Assembly (NCBI RefSeq): GCF_003369915.1
Contig: NC_046675.1
Location: 14,446,001-14,510,000, forward strand
Source: Drosophila miranda
Lineage: Eukaryota; Arthropoda; Insecta; Diptera; Drosophilidae
DNA: 64,000 nucleotides
Direction of reading: 5' to 3'
Shown: positions 45,782 to 55,291 of the stretch, piece by piece
How positions within the stretch are numbered: the stretch's first letter is position 1
Layout of the letters: each line of letters begins with the position of its first letter
Made by a program: the position numbers and the translations under genes
The notes under the pieces: generated by a model
What the model saw: only the letters and a program-made list of their open reading frames with translations
Database searches by the model: none
What the model was told of the DNA's origin: nothing

Positions 45782-48046
45782 ATGGAATCTATTATTGGTA
45801 AGCAGAAAGTTGAACACACGTATTTTCCATGAAGTCTATATCGTGCATTTACAATTCCTAGACCTGCATCAGGATGATTTGAGCGTCCTGACGCCGACGC
45901 CACATAACAAACAAAGTGCTGTACAGCAAGATACACCATTGCCAATGAAAACTCGCCACGTTTGTAAGAAAAACAAAGCTAACCCTGAATTGGTGTCGCC
46001 AACCAATCGAGATCCTCCCAAAACACCAACAAGTAGACAGCATCTGGCAAATGAAACGCCGAGACGCAGTTCGCGCAAGAGTGTGCGACCGGCGATCGAC
46101 TACGACGATATTATGCTACGTTCTGCCAGCAAGGAAATAAAAAGCAAACTAGTCGAATTGGACGAGAATGCTGAAGAGCAACCTACTCAGATGTGGACTG
46201 CCGCAGAAGTGGGCCGCAATTCTCGTAAGCGCAGTCGTAAGTCCAAACGCGCTTCTAGTAAGGTCAATACCACTGCGTTAGAGGAAGACGACGAAGTCGT
46301 CAAACCTGGTGTTGTTGTCGAGCCATCCTCAGATATAGATGGGGATAAGATCTCCACTGAAACCATGCAAGAGGATACTAACACCGAGAAAAAAGATTCA
46401 GATCTGGGTGATGACGATGAACAATGCTTAGTTTCATTCGGAGTGGAACACATCACAGCCGATGAAACCGATGAGGAGACCATGGTATCAACCAAACAGC
46501 CAATTCTGATGGACGTGAAAGACCTGAGCTTGATTTCACTGACCGATAACGATGACAAAGAGGAAATAAAGGTAGTGTCAACTGAACAACCTGCACAGGG
46601 CGTCCATAATGCAACATTGGATGATCTGGGATTGTGTCCACTTGAGCCTATGGACCAATTCGAACATGAATCAGCGGTAGATGACTTTGAATGCGAAATG
46701 CCATCTCTGATTATGCTCGACGATGATGATCTTGCCGATCCAAATAAATCTGTGCTCAACACGACCTTCGACGCTGATGAAAGAAAGAGTGACGAACAAA
46801 ATGTTATCACAGATGCAGTATTACACAAATCGGAGCAATCCCGTACGTCGGTGAAGCCCTCGATTAAAATTGTTTTAACAACGGAGGATAATCTTGACCA
46901 GACACTTTTGAATTTAACTAAGTTCGCGACAAACACAACACCATCAGGTCCCAATAGTTCCAAGGGATATCGATTCCCTACACCTTATAAGTCCCAGTCG
47001 CGTGTATCCGCTAAGACGGTGGCGGCATCGGATCCTGGCACCCAATTAGGAAGCAAAGAAATTAAGAAACGACGCTCAAATTCAGCCACCACTTGGGAAG
47101 ATATCAAATCGAAAACGGTCTCGTTCCGTAGTCCCATTGAAGTCACTCATGTCTATGGCATTGATAAGCGCTGGGAGGGTCTGAACACCAGCAGTAAGTT
47201 GGAATATTTGTAATAATTTATGTCATATGCTTATACAACTAATTCCAGATGTCACAAACCGTCGCAAGCGCTCAAAGTCTGTGGACGAGAGCCGCTCGAA
47301 GGGGAGCAGGATTCCCCCGCCAAGTAAGGACCGATCGCGACCTTTCGCCTATCCAATAAATACAACAATATATGCTCTCCTTTTCAGAATTCTTTAAGAA
47401 TAACAAAGTGCTCTCACCGTGCAAGGTGACGAAGCGAACAAAGCTTCCAAACTTTGCAGCCATTCATCAGAAGCACTTTTCCACGATGGAGAATTTGGTG
47501 GACCACGTCAATCGCAAGGAAGTGCGCGCCAAGGAGTTGATTAACTCAGGATTGAAGCCAACGCAAGGAGCTGGATCATCCGTGAAGAAGATACCAAGTT
47601 CCAGTGAATTGGCGTCTGGCGATCGTTCTCGACCACCGGCTCTCAAGAAAATTGATTGGGCCAGCAACCCGACAGTAACCAAGCAGCCTGAATGCACATT
47701 CAAAATGCAGTTACCTGAGCTCCGTCCAGCCGCTGAGGTAAAGCAGCCGCCACAAAGCCGGTTGCCCTTGATGAGTGGCAGCAACATAGTGGTGAAGCCA
47801 CCATTCAATTTATCAACATCCGCGGTCAAGAAATTTACGGCAACCAGTACATTCGCTCCGACTACAGCACAGAAGCCAACAGAAGCGTTTAAGGATAAAG
47901 TGGCAGAGAGACGCCAACGACACATGGAAATGTACAAGAGCTCCAGTGCCCCAAAGGAGAAGACCGGAGATTTCATACGGGGAGTGCGCTTAAATCGTCG
48001 CTTTGAGCTACAGATGCAGCATCGTCGGCACATGGAGGAGGAATAA
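45782..48046 (+). CDS. NuSAP-like nucleolar/spindle-associated microtubule protein
   Basis: Four exons: 45782-45797 (MESII plus one base), 45862-47193, 47249-47323, 47388-48046; 693 aa in total. The identity rests on the C-terminal third. LPNFAAIHQKHFSTMENLVD corresponds to the NuSAP PNFKKLHEARFKEMESID box, followed by a basic, Pro/Ser-rich linker, a VKPPFNLSTS box and a helical basic end (KVAERRQRHMEMYK, RGVRLNRRFELQMQHRRH). The N-terminal two thirds are acidic, disordered and Ser/Thr-rich, with RSSRKSVRPAIDYDDIM near residue 100. NuSAP proteins bind and cross-link microtubules near mitotic chromosomes under Ran/importin control. The first exon was assigned because its 16 bases join in frame and its GTAAGC donor is good; the longer frame upstream runs through this intron. 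Confidence 0.7.
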
Positions 48047-48998
48047 TCTTAGATTTAACTGTTCAATTACTTTTACACATACAATACGCACACATACATA
48101 TATGATTTATCTTTCTGGTTGATTGAAATGCGGGGCTTTAACATGCTGCTAACAAATTCATTAAAGTTTTTAATTTTCTCTTTTAATTGTTTTTGTTTTT
48201 TGAATTCCTTGTCTTGCAATTCTCCTTGCAGTCATCGCTCGCACGATTACGCGTGGCTTCTAATTCGTTATCTGGCATTTGCATTATTCACTGCACAATC
48301 GTGCTTTAGCTAGTAATTTTTTAGCTATGCCCGGTACTCAAAGATAATAGGGATATACTCGATTTATGGTGAATTTGGTTGTGTGGAACACCCAAAAGGG
48401 TGTTCAACTTAATTTTGTATCCAGACTCCTGTGATATCACACTGTTATAAGTGTATTCAAAAATTCCTCCTCACGATAAGTACGAGCAAAATTTGGAGAG
48501 ATTGCTGGGAGATCGCACCTCTCCGCATTATCTTACAGATCAATTCGTCCCTTTTACGAACAGCGATCGTTTCCCCTCGTTATTATTTATAAATCAATGG
48601 ATTTATATTTTCCTAGAAAAAACTAGAATGACAATTAAGAACACCGTGCAAACATAATTTTTTCTACGCGTTGTCGCAGCAGCCCTTTCTGATTGTTTCT
48701 AAAATCTTTACAGATATTCAGTATATATTTTTCTACTATATTATATCATAGAGTTTTCATTCATTTCTCGCAATTTTGTAATCACAGTTCCAGCATCAAA
48801 ATCGAGGCAGCTGGCATCCCTATATAACGGTGCCGGCATTTTTTTCCCCTTTTCCTATCATTCTGTTGCCGTTTCGCTGCTTCGGCTTCGTTTCGTATAA
48901 AAAAAATTGAAAACAACAAGCAGGTGGATAAGTAGTATAACATTTCTGGAAGACGACTTGGATTTCGGTTAGTGGCAGAATAAGGACCTCTATCTGTC
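48047..48998. other. intergenic region before the Trf4-type gene
   Basis: AT-rich, 950 bp. There is no clear AATAAA close to the NuSAP-like stop and no recognised core-promoter word near the next ATG. A stretch at 48350-48470 contains inverted words (CACCCAAAAGGGTGTTC). No coding frame of note. Confidence 0.5.
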
Positions 48999-50195
48999 AT
49001 GTCTGACGCGGCGAATCAAGCGAAGTCTTGGCGCTTAGCCAACAACTTATACGGCAATGGGACTTCGGCGCTCTGTCTGCTGCATTTGGAAATAGAAAAT
49101 TTTTACAACTTTATCCAATCCACAGCGACGGAATTCTATCTGCGCGCAGAAGCAGTGCGTTGCATCGAAGATATGCTGGTCTCCATATGGCCAGGAGCCA
49201 GTGTCGAAGTGTTTGGCTCCTTTCGCACCGGGCTGAATTTGCCGCTTTCGGACATTGATCTGGTCGTCAAGAACCGTAGGAGCTACTGGTACAATCCTCC
49301 ACTGTACGAGCTGGAGAGTGAGCTTGTGGCACGCGGCGTCGCGGATCCGCAAACAGTCAACGTGGTGAAGACAGCTGCAGTCCCCGTGGTCAAGTTCACG
49401 GAGCGCGTGTCGCAAATCAAATTCGATATTAGCTTCAATGTGGGATCCGGCGTGAAGGCAGCCGAGCTGATCAAGGACTTAATTCACGAGTTTCCCGATT
49501 TGCCAAAGCTAGTTATGGTCCTGAAGCAGTTCCTGGCTATGCATGGATTGAACGATGTCTATCGCTCGGGAGGCATTTCATCCTACGGCATTACCCTCAT
49601 GTGCATCGGCTTTCTCCAGCACCAATCGCAGAGCAACCAAAAGTACAGCAATAACAACAGGCTGGGGATACTGCTGCTCAAGTTCCTGGAGTACTATGGC
49701 TGCAAATTTGACTTCAACAAGTACGCGATTTCGGTAACCGGCAAGGGAGGCTGTGAGACGAAGGAACAACTGAAATCTACCATGGGCAACTATAACTGGC
49801 AGTCATTTTTAAGCATTCAGGACCCGATCACACCGTCAAACGACATTGGACGCAGCTCGTACGCAGCCTTGAGTGTAATGAAATTGTTCGAAGCTGCTTT
49901 CCAGAAGCTATCCCGCCTGGTGGACCTTGACCCGACAAAGATAACTGGGCCCATCCTGGATAGCATAGTGGAAGTCCCCCAGCAGGTGATCAATTACCGT
50001 GATTGGGTACACTACAATTTCCGGCATCTGGTTAGACCCGGCAGCTCTTCTGGTCCCCCGCCGCCGTCTCCAGGAAAAATGCTGAAGCGGCGACGCAGCT
50101 CACAGTATAATGATTCGAAGCCTTGTACTACGTCCACATCGGAGGGCGAATCGACTGACGGCAATGCGAATGCTCCAAATATGTTAGAATGTTAA
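48999..50195 (+). CDS. Trf4-2: Trf4-type non-canonical poly(A) polymerase, intronless
   Basis: A single 398-aa exon. Enzymes of this family add short oligo(A) tails to aberrant nuclear RNAs as part of the TRAMP complex, marking them for the exosome. The nucleotidyltransferase fold is intact: GSFRTG at 73-78, then SDIDLVV with metal-binding Asp85 and Asp87, and the third Asp at 143 (KFDISF). The central domain follows (KLVMVLKQFLAMHGLNDVY, GGISSYG). The C-terminus is short, basic and Ser-rich, without the long tails of the other fly paralogue. The lack of introns and short size match the Trf4-2 paralogue and suggest origin by retroposition. The choice between Trf4-1 and Trf4-2 is from memory. 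Confidence 0.85.
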   Translation: MSDAANQAKSWRLANNLYGNGTSALCLLHLEIENFYNFIQSTATEFYLRAEAVRCIEDMLVSIWPGASVEVFGSFRTGLNLPLSDIDLVVKNRRSYWYNPPLYELESELVARGVADPQTVNVVKTAAVPVVKFTERVSQIKFDISFNVGSGVKAAELIKDLIHEFPDLPKLVMVLKQFLAMHGLNDVYRSGGISSYGITLMCIGFLQHQSQSNQKYSNNNRLGILLLKFLEYYGCKFDFNKYAISVTGKGGCETKEQLKSTMGNYNWQSFLSIQDPITPSNDIGRSSYAALSVMKLFEAAFQKLSRLVDLDPTKITGPILDSIVEVPQQVINYRDWVHYNFRHLVRPGSSSGPPPPSPGKMLKRRRSSQYNDSKPCTTSTSEGESTDGNANAPNMLEC

Positions 50196-50394
50196 AAAAT
50201 TTTATTTATGTATGTTCCTTTTATTGCACCCGTTATGAACTCTAAGTTGGTTTACTTTGTAAGCTAATTTCCAGTTTGATTTTAAATCTAGTTTATATAA
50301 TTCGTATCTCAATTTTATTTGTGTATTATCTTATGCTCGGCATATAAAAAAAAATGTAAAAAATAAATAAAAAATAAAAAAAATAAATAAAAAA

Positions 50395-51541
50395 CGAGGT
50401 GGAACGTTGTGAGTTGCTGCGGACACCGCAACTCTACAGTTATACCCGATACTAAGTCAGTATGGCTCTCTCCGGCAGACGCCGCTAATATTGAACGACA
50501 CGACAAAGAGTGCGTGCGAGAGAGACAGAAAATCAGTCTGAGCGTGACGTCGGGGGCTGCGTAGCCACTGCAAATTGATTTGTTCCTTTTGGCTACAAAA
50601 ATGATCTGATCTGATCCAGATTCAGCAATCTGATAGATATGGTCATTATCTATGATTATGCGTTTTTAGTTTTCTCGAATGTGCAATATTGTGGATGCAA
50701 CAGATTTTCGTCCTTTGTGGGGGCGGAAGGGGGTGGGTCGAAATTCTGAGATATACGTTTTGTAGTGAGATCTAACAGAAGTGCGGATACCAAATTTGGT
50801 TACTCTAGCCTTAATAGTCTCTGAGATTTGTGGATGCCCCAGATTTTCGTCCTTTGCGGGGGCGGAAGGGGGTGTGGCGAAATTTGGACACGAAACGGTC
50901 AAGGTCCGATATCACAGGAGTGTGGATACCAAATTTGGTTGCTCTGGCTCTTACAGGTTCTGAGATCCTTGAACTCATATTTTGCAATTGGCAAAGCCGA
51001 CCATGAAACCTGTGTGTTAGAGAGAGACAGAGCGAGAAAGAATGAAATTGTTTTCTTGATTCTGGCTATAATAATTATACGATCTGGTTGAGATTTTACA
51101 CTCTAGAACATATAGTCATCTTCTACGATTCTGCGTTTTTGGTTTTATCGTATCTTTAAAAATGTAGATGCCACAGATTTTCGTCCTTTGTGGGGGCGGA
51201 AGTGGGCGGGGCGAAGTTTTGAAATATTTTTGTAGCAGTGACATATCACAGAAGTCTGGATCCAAAACATCGTTGCTCTAGCTCTTATAGTTTTTGAGCA
51301 CTAGGTGCTGAAGGGGACGGACGGACGGACGGACGGACGGACGGACGGACGGACGGACGGACGGACGGACGGACGGACAGACGGACAGACAGACAGGGCT
51401 CAATCGACTCGGCTATTGATGCTGATCAAGAATATATATACTTTATGGGGTTGGAAACGATTCCTTCTGGACGTTACACACATCCACTTTTACCACAAAT
51501 CTAATATACCCCAATACTCATTTTGAGTATCGGGTATAATT
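50395..51541 (+). mobile_element. non-autonomous Helentron-like element (DINE-1/mini-me type)
   Basis: About 1.15 kb without coding capacity. The 5' end has a hairpin (GAGTTGC..GCAACTC near 50411-50434) followed by TTATACCCGATACT at 50440-50453. The 3' end carries the reverse of that word, AGTATCGGGTATAA, from 51526. Such subterminal inverted repeats, a GGAC/AGAC (GTCY) tract at 51314-51396 and a short TA run before the 3' end are the hallmarks of mini-me/DINE-1 elements. The segment CAGATTTTCGTCCTTTG followed by GGGGGCGGAA occurs three times (about 50701, 50831, 51175). Related elements (ISY) are abundant in obscura-group flies. Confidence 0.8.
51314..51396. repeat. (GGAC)n/(AGAC)n tetranucleotide tract
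   Basis: About 16 GGAC units followed by mixed AGAC/GGAC units, inside the Helentron-like element. It corresponds to the GTCY proto-microsatellite typical of mini-me elements. Confidence 0.9.
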
Positions 51542-51789
51542 AAAAACTCAAAACTGATTGGCAATTAAATAAATTTAGCTTAATCTAAATTAAAAACTAA
51601 ACGTAGATATCCACAAATTTATTCACGGGATATTCGCCAGTAGATACACACTTTTAATCTAGGCATACTAGTCTAGTGTCATAAGGACATTTATAAAATA
51701 GCCACTTTGCCATCTCTATTGCTTATCGGCGGCATTGGCAGCCTTGGCAGCTGTCAACTGAAATTGGTGTGCTAGCAGGTTTGTTGAGG
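51542..51789. other. intergenic spacer after the Helentron-like element
   Basis: AT-rich spacer with TTGGCAGCCTTGGCAGC near 51735. No gene or recognised site. Confidence 0.4.
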
Positions 51790-52090
51790 TCAAAATTAAA
51801 CCGACGGTATATTTACGGTATATAATGGTATATTTTTGTCAACTTCATTAATCTATTATATTTCATTTTCAAAGGTATATAGAAATCCAACAAAAGCAAG
51901 AGTTTAAATGAAGCCAGTTAATTAGAAATAGGTTCATTAATTGGATAAAATTATGTGGGCATGGCTAACTGTTCTATCTAGCTAATAATATTCGACGGAA
52001 TAGCGAAATCGAGGAATATATATAATAGAACTTAAATTCGTCAGTATATGTACGGTATATTTCTAAAATGAGACGGTATATTTTAACGAT
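51790..52090 (+). repeat. promoter-associated dispersed repeat, copy C (M3-like gene)
   Basis: An inner block at 51945-52085 reads TTGGATAAAATTATGTGGGC, TATCTAGCTA, ATATTCGACGGAATA, GAGGAATATATATAA, AAATTCGTCAGTATA and GAGACGGTATATTTT, in the same order as copy B. A shorter cluster of GGTATAT words at 51803-51833 may be a second, truncated copy. The gene-facing end is 8-10 bp from a motif 1 site. Confidence 0.7.
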
Positions 52091-52097
52091 TAATCCG

Positions 52098-52108
52098 CGG
52101 TCACACTG
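52098..52108 (+). promoter_or_regulatory. motif 1 (M1BP site) of the M3-like gene promoter
   Basis: CGGTCACACTG is an exact match to YGGTCACACTR, 107 bp before the start codon and directly after the GGTATATTTT word of repeat copy C. Confidence 0.7.
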
Positions 52109-52214
52109 TTTGACACTCTACGCCTGGGCCCCAGCGTTTTTTTTTTTTGTTATAAATTCGGGAATACGCATTTAGGATTTGTAAATATCTAGCTGAATAA
52201 TTGCATAAGTGAAC

Positions 52215-54475
52215 ATGATGAACATTTTGCGACAGCGTCGCCTGTTCCTCTGCCCAGCGCAGGCCGCTCAGCGCAGTCTGTTGCACACTTCACATTGCCG
52301 GCCGGGCTACATCGTGCTGTAAGTATTTAGTTCTATAATAGTAGTCCCCGAATACTGAAACGACCTCTTCTTACCCCGTGCTTTAGTGTACCCGAAATCG
52401 GTGAGGAGGGGCCCTTGGGCGAGGGCGTGCTGAAGCCGGATGGACTGCCTGCATTCAGTGACATAACCATCGAGATGTGCTTGGGAGCCATCGGACAGCA
52501 GGCGTCGGCCGTTGAGAAGTCTGTCAAGGCTCTGGAGCAGGAAATTAAGAGTGGCAAGCGGGTCGACAGTGCGGCCATATTCGGGGAGCTTGATGCAGTC
52601 ACCGGACCTCTCGAGACGACCTGGGGCGTGGCCAAGGCCCTCTACCTGGGCAATAGTACGCTGATCCCCACGAAGTCGTACATGAACATACACGAACGAG
52701 CGCGCAACGCACGCGCCGCCAAGTACTGCAACAAGACTGTCTACAATGCGCTGCTTCAGCAGGAAGGAGTGGCCGCCGCTGGGGTGAGTGAGCAGCGAAT
52801 GCGTCAGAAGTACTTGCTGGAGGGCAAGCTGAATGGCCTGATGCTGAGCAAGGACTCGCAGGACGGGCTCAAGGAGCTGCTGACGCAGCTGGGTCGCGAG
52901 CGAGCCAGCTACAAGAACAAGGTCACCATGGCCGTGCACTCGTTTGGCCATGCCGTGAACGATTTCCAGCTGGTGCGTGATTTTCCACCCGCACTGCTGG
53001 AGGCCACGGCACGCGATCCCAGCCAGCCGCTGGAGGGTCCCTGGAAAGTGACGCTGCAGCCGCAGATAGTCGAGGGCTTCCTCAAGTACTGTCCGGAGCG
53101 TCTGCAGCGCTGGAACGTGTGGCGGGCCAATGTCTTGAAGGCATCGGCGCAGCAGGACAAGGCCCTGGAGAACAGCACGCACTTGGAGAAGATCCGCGGC
53201 CTGCGCCACCGGCAGGCCAACCTTCTCGACTACCCCACATACGCGGACATGTCCATGCAGACAAAAATGGTCGGCAGTGTCGACAACCTGAAGCAGATCT
53301 TCGCCAAGCTTCTGAAATTCGCGGGTCCCGCACAAAGCGTGGAGCTCGAGAAGCTGCAACAATTTGCCAAGGACAGCGGCTGCGATTACAAGCTGGACGC
53401 CTACGATGTGAGCTACTGGAGGCGCAAGCAGCTGGTGGCCGAGCACAATCTGCAGGAGGAGAAGCTGAGCGAGTTCTTCCCCCTGCCGCGCGTCATTTCG
53501 GGGCTCTTTTCGCTCAGCGAGAAGCTGTTCAACATCCGCATTGTGGAGCACCCCAAGGCTGAGGTCTGGCATCCGGCCGTCAAGTTCTACGACGTTTTCG
53601 ACGGGGACGTAAGCAACGGATCGACTCCCGTGGGTGGCTTCTATGTGGACTGCTTCTCCAAGGAGCACCGTTTCGGTCGGAACAATGGTTGGATGGTGGG
53701 CATACGGAACAGCAATAAGTCAGCCGGTCTCACGCCCCTCTGCGCTCTGATCTTCAATTTTGCTGATCCTGTGCAGGGCAAGGTGCCGCTCCTCACCTAC
53801 GACGACCTGCAGATGATGTTCAAGACCTTTGGCAGCGGACTGCAGCATCTGCTCACCCAGGCTGGCTACAGCGACCTGGCCGGTCTCTCCAACATCGAGT
53901 GGGACGCGTCGCAGGTGTCCGGCTATGTGATGAGCAATTTCCTCGACGATCCCACCGTCCTGCGCAGTCTCTCCGGCCACTATGCCAGCGACGAGCCCAT
54001 CGACGCTGCCCTGTCCCAGAAGATGCCGCTGCTGAAGACCCAGTTGGGCGGGTATCAGCTCTGCCAGGAGCTATATCTAGCCGACCTCGATTTGGAGCTG
54101 CATCGCTCCAATGCCTTTTGGCTGGATATCGTGCGCAAACTCTGGCCCGTTTACCACTGCATGCCGCTCGACAAGAAGGACGCCCACCCCTGCTCCATGA
54201 CTGACATATTCTCCGGCGACTGGGCAGCCGCCCAATTCAGTAATTTGTATTCCAAGATGATAGCCGCCGACATCTCGAGCAGCTTTGCGGCGCAACGCAG
54301 CGGCGAGAACTATGCGGCCGTGGGCAAGCGATACAAGCAGACGTTCCTCAGTTCCGGCGGTTCGGTGCCAACAGTAGAGGTGTTCCGTCGCTTCCAGGGA
54401 CGCGATCCCTCTGTGGAGGCCCTACTGAAGTCTCTGGACATATTCGCTCCATCGCAGACCACCGAAAATAATTGA
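52215..54475 (+). CDS. M3-family oligopeptidase homologue with lost zinc motif, probably mitochondrial
   Basis: Two exons, 52215-52318 and 52387-54475; 730 aa. The overall match is to the oligopeptidase A/Dcp branch of thimet-type peptidases: LPAFSDITIE near the start, VGGFYVDCFSKE, NGWM and the block LLTYDDLQMMF. The active-site helix, HEFGH in working enzymes, reads KTFGS here (residues 514-518). The downstream Glu ligand, in a WDAVEL context, reads WDASQV (Gln near 544). All three zinc ligands and the catalytic Glu are therefore missing, so it should not hydrolyse peptides by the family mechanism. The N-terminus (MMNILRQRRLFLCPAQAAQR) is basic and acid-free, typical of a mitochondrial presequence. 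A long intact frame argues against a pseudogene. Convergent with Osbp. Confidence 0.88.
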
Positions 54476-55291
54476 TGAACAATGCGAGGCGAGTGCGGCC
54501 TGACCCGCGGCAGCCCAGTTATCTTCTGTGTAGTTTAGTTGATAACACTTGACACCGCCTAATCGATGGATAAAGTGATAATGAGTCAGTCGGCAGGTGC
54601 AGGTGCGCCAGTGGATCTTATCGGACAGGTGTTCAGGTGTCTTTTCTGCGAGTTGAACCACACACACACAATTGTTGCTTTATTTAAATAATACTTTAAT
54701 AATAAATTGCATAAATTTATAACATTTAACATATTCCCTCGATTCGATTCTCTCATTCTTTCTTGTCCTCTCCAATTCCATTTGATATAGATATATATAT
54801 ATACACAACAAAATGTAAAACATGATTTCTGCAGATAAACGAGGAACGAAACGAACCCGGAGGAACGCGGGTGTGGGGGCTTAGAGTGGAGGGGGGTGCA
54901 TCCTTGCACACAAGGATAGGAAGGATCTCTACGGATACAAATAGGTTGTGCCATAAGTCTGCAAGGTAGTATTTGGAAAAGCAAATGCTCGTGGAAGGCG
55001 AAGGCGAAGAGAATAACCAAAAGAGAACAACAGAAGAGAACAGATTTCGTTGAAGATTCCCGAAGTTGGTGGAAGGCGGGGCGGGGCTTTAGCTACGTTA
55101 CAGGCCATTCAATTTATAGTACTATATATCCACTAGATCGAAGAATGTTGTTACACAGATTAGTTCCATAGTGTACTATGTGTGTGTATATGATGCAATG
55201 GATGTTTCTGCGCGTGTTTCGAGGCTGAAGAAATCTTTTTAGAATATTTTTTGCTAAGGCTGTCCTCTGTGTTGCGTGTAATTGCTGTAGA
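54476..55291. terminator. 3' ends of the M3-like gene and Osbp
   Basis: An 816-bp gap between convergent stop codons. A plus-strand AATAAA is at 54701-54706. A minus-strand signal (TTTATT, 54679-54684) lies within 25 bp of it, so the Osbp transcript may extend into the M3-like 3' UTR. The short ATATAT run near 54788 and the rest of the region hold no gene. Confidence 0.45.

Noticed and set aside
51314-51396. GGAC array considered as a CRISPR-like or satellite array
   Set aside because: It is a simple tetranucleotide tract inside a Helentron-like element in a eukaryotic genome.
52307-53668. 453-codon minus-strand frame opposite the M3-like gene
   Set aside because: Shadow of a GC-rich coding exon; the plus-strand frame has clear family homology.
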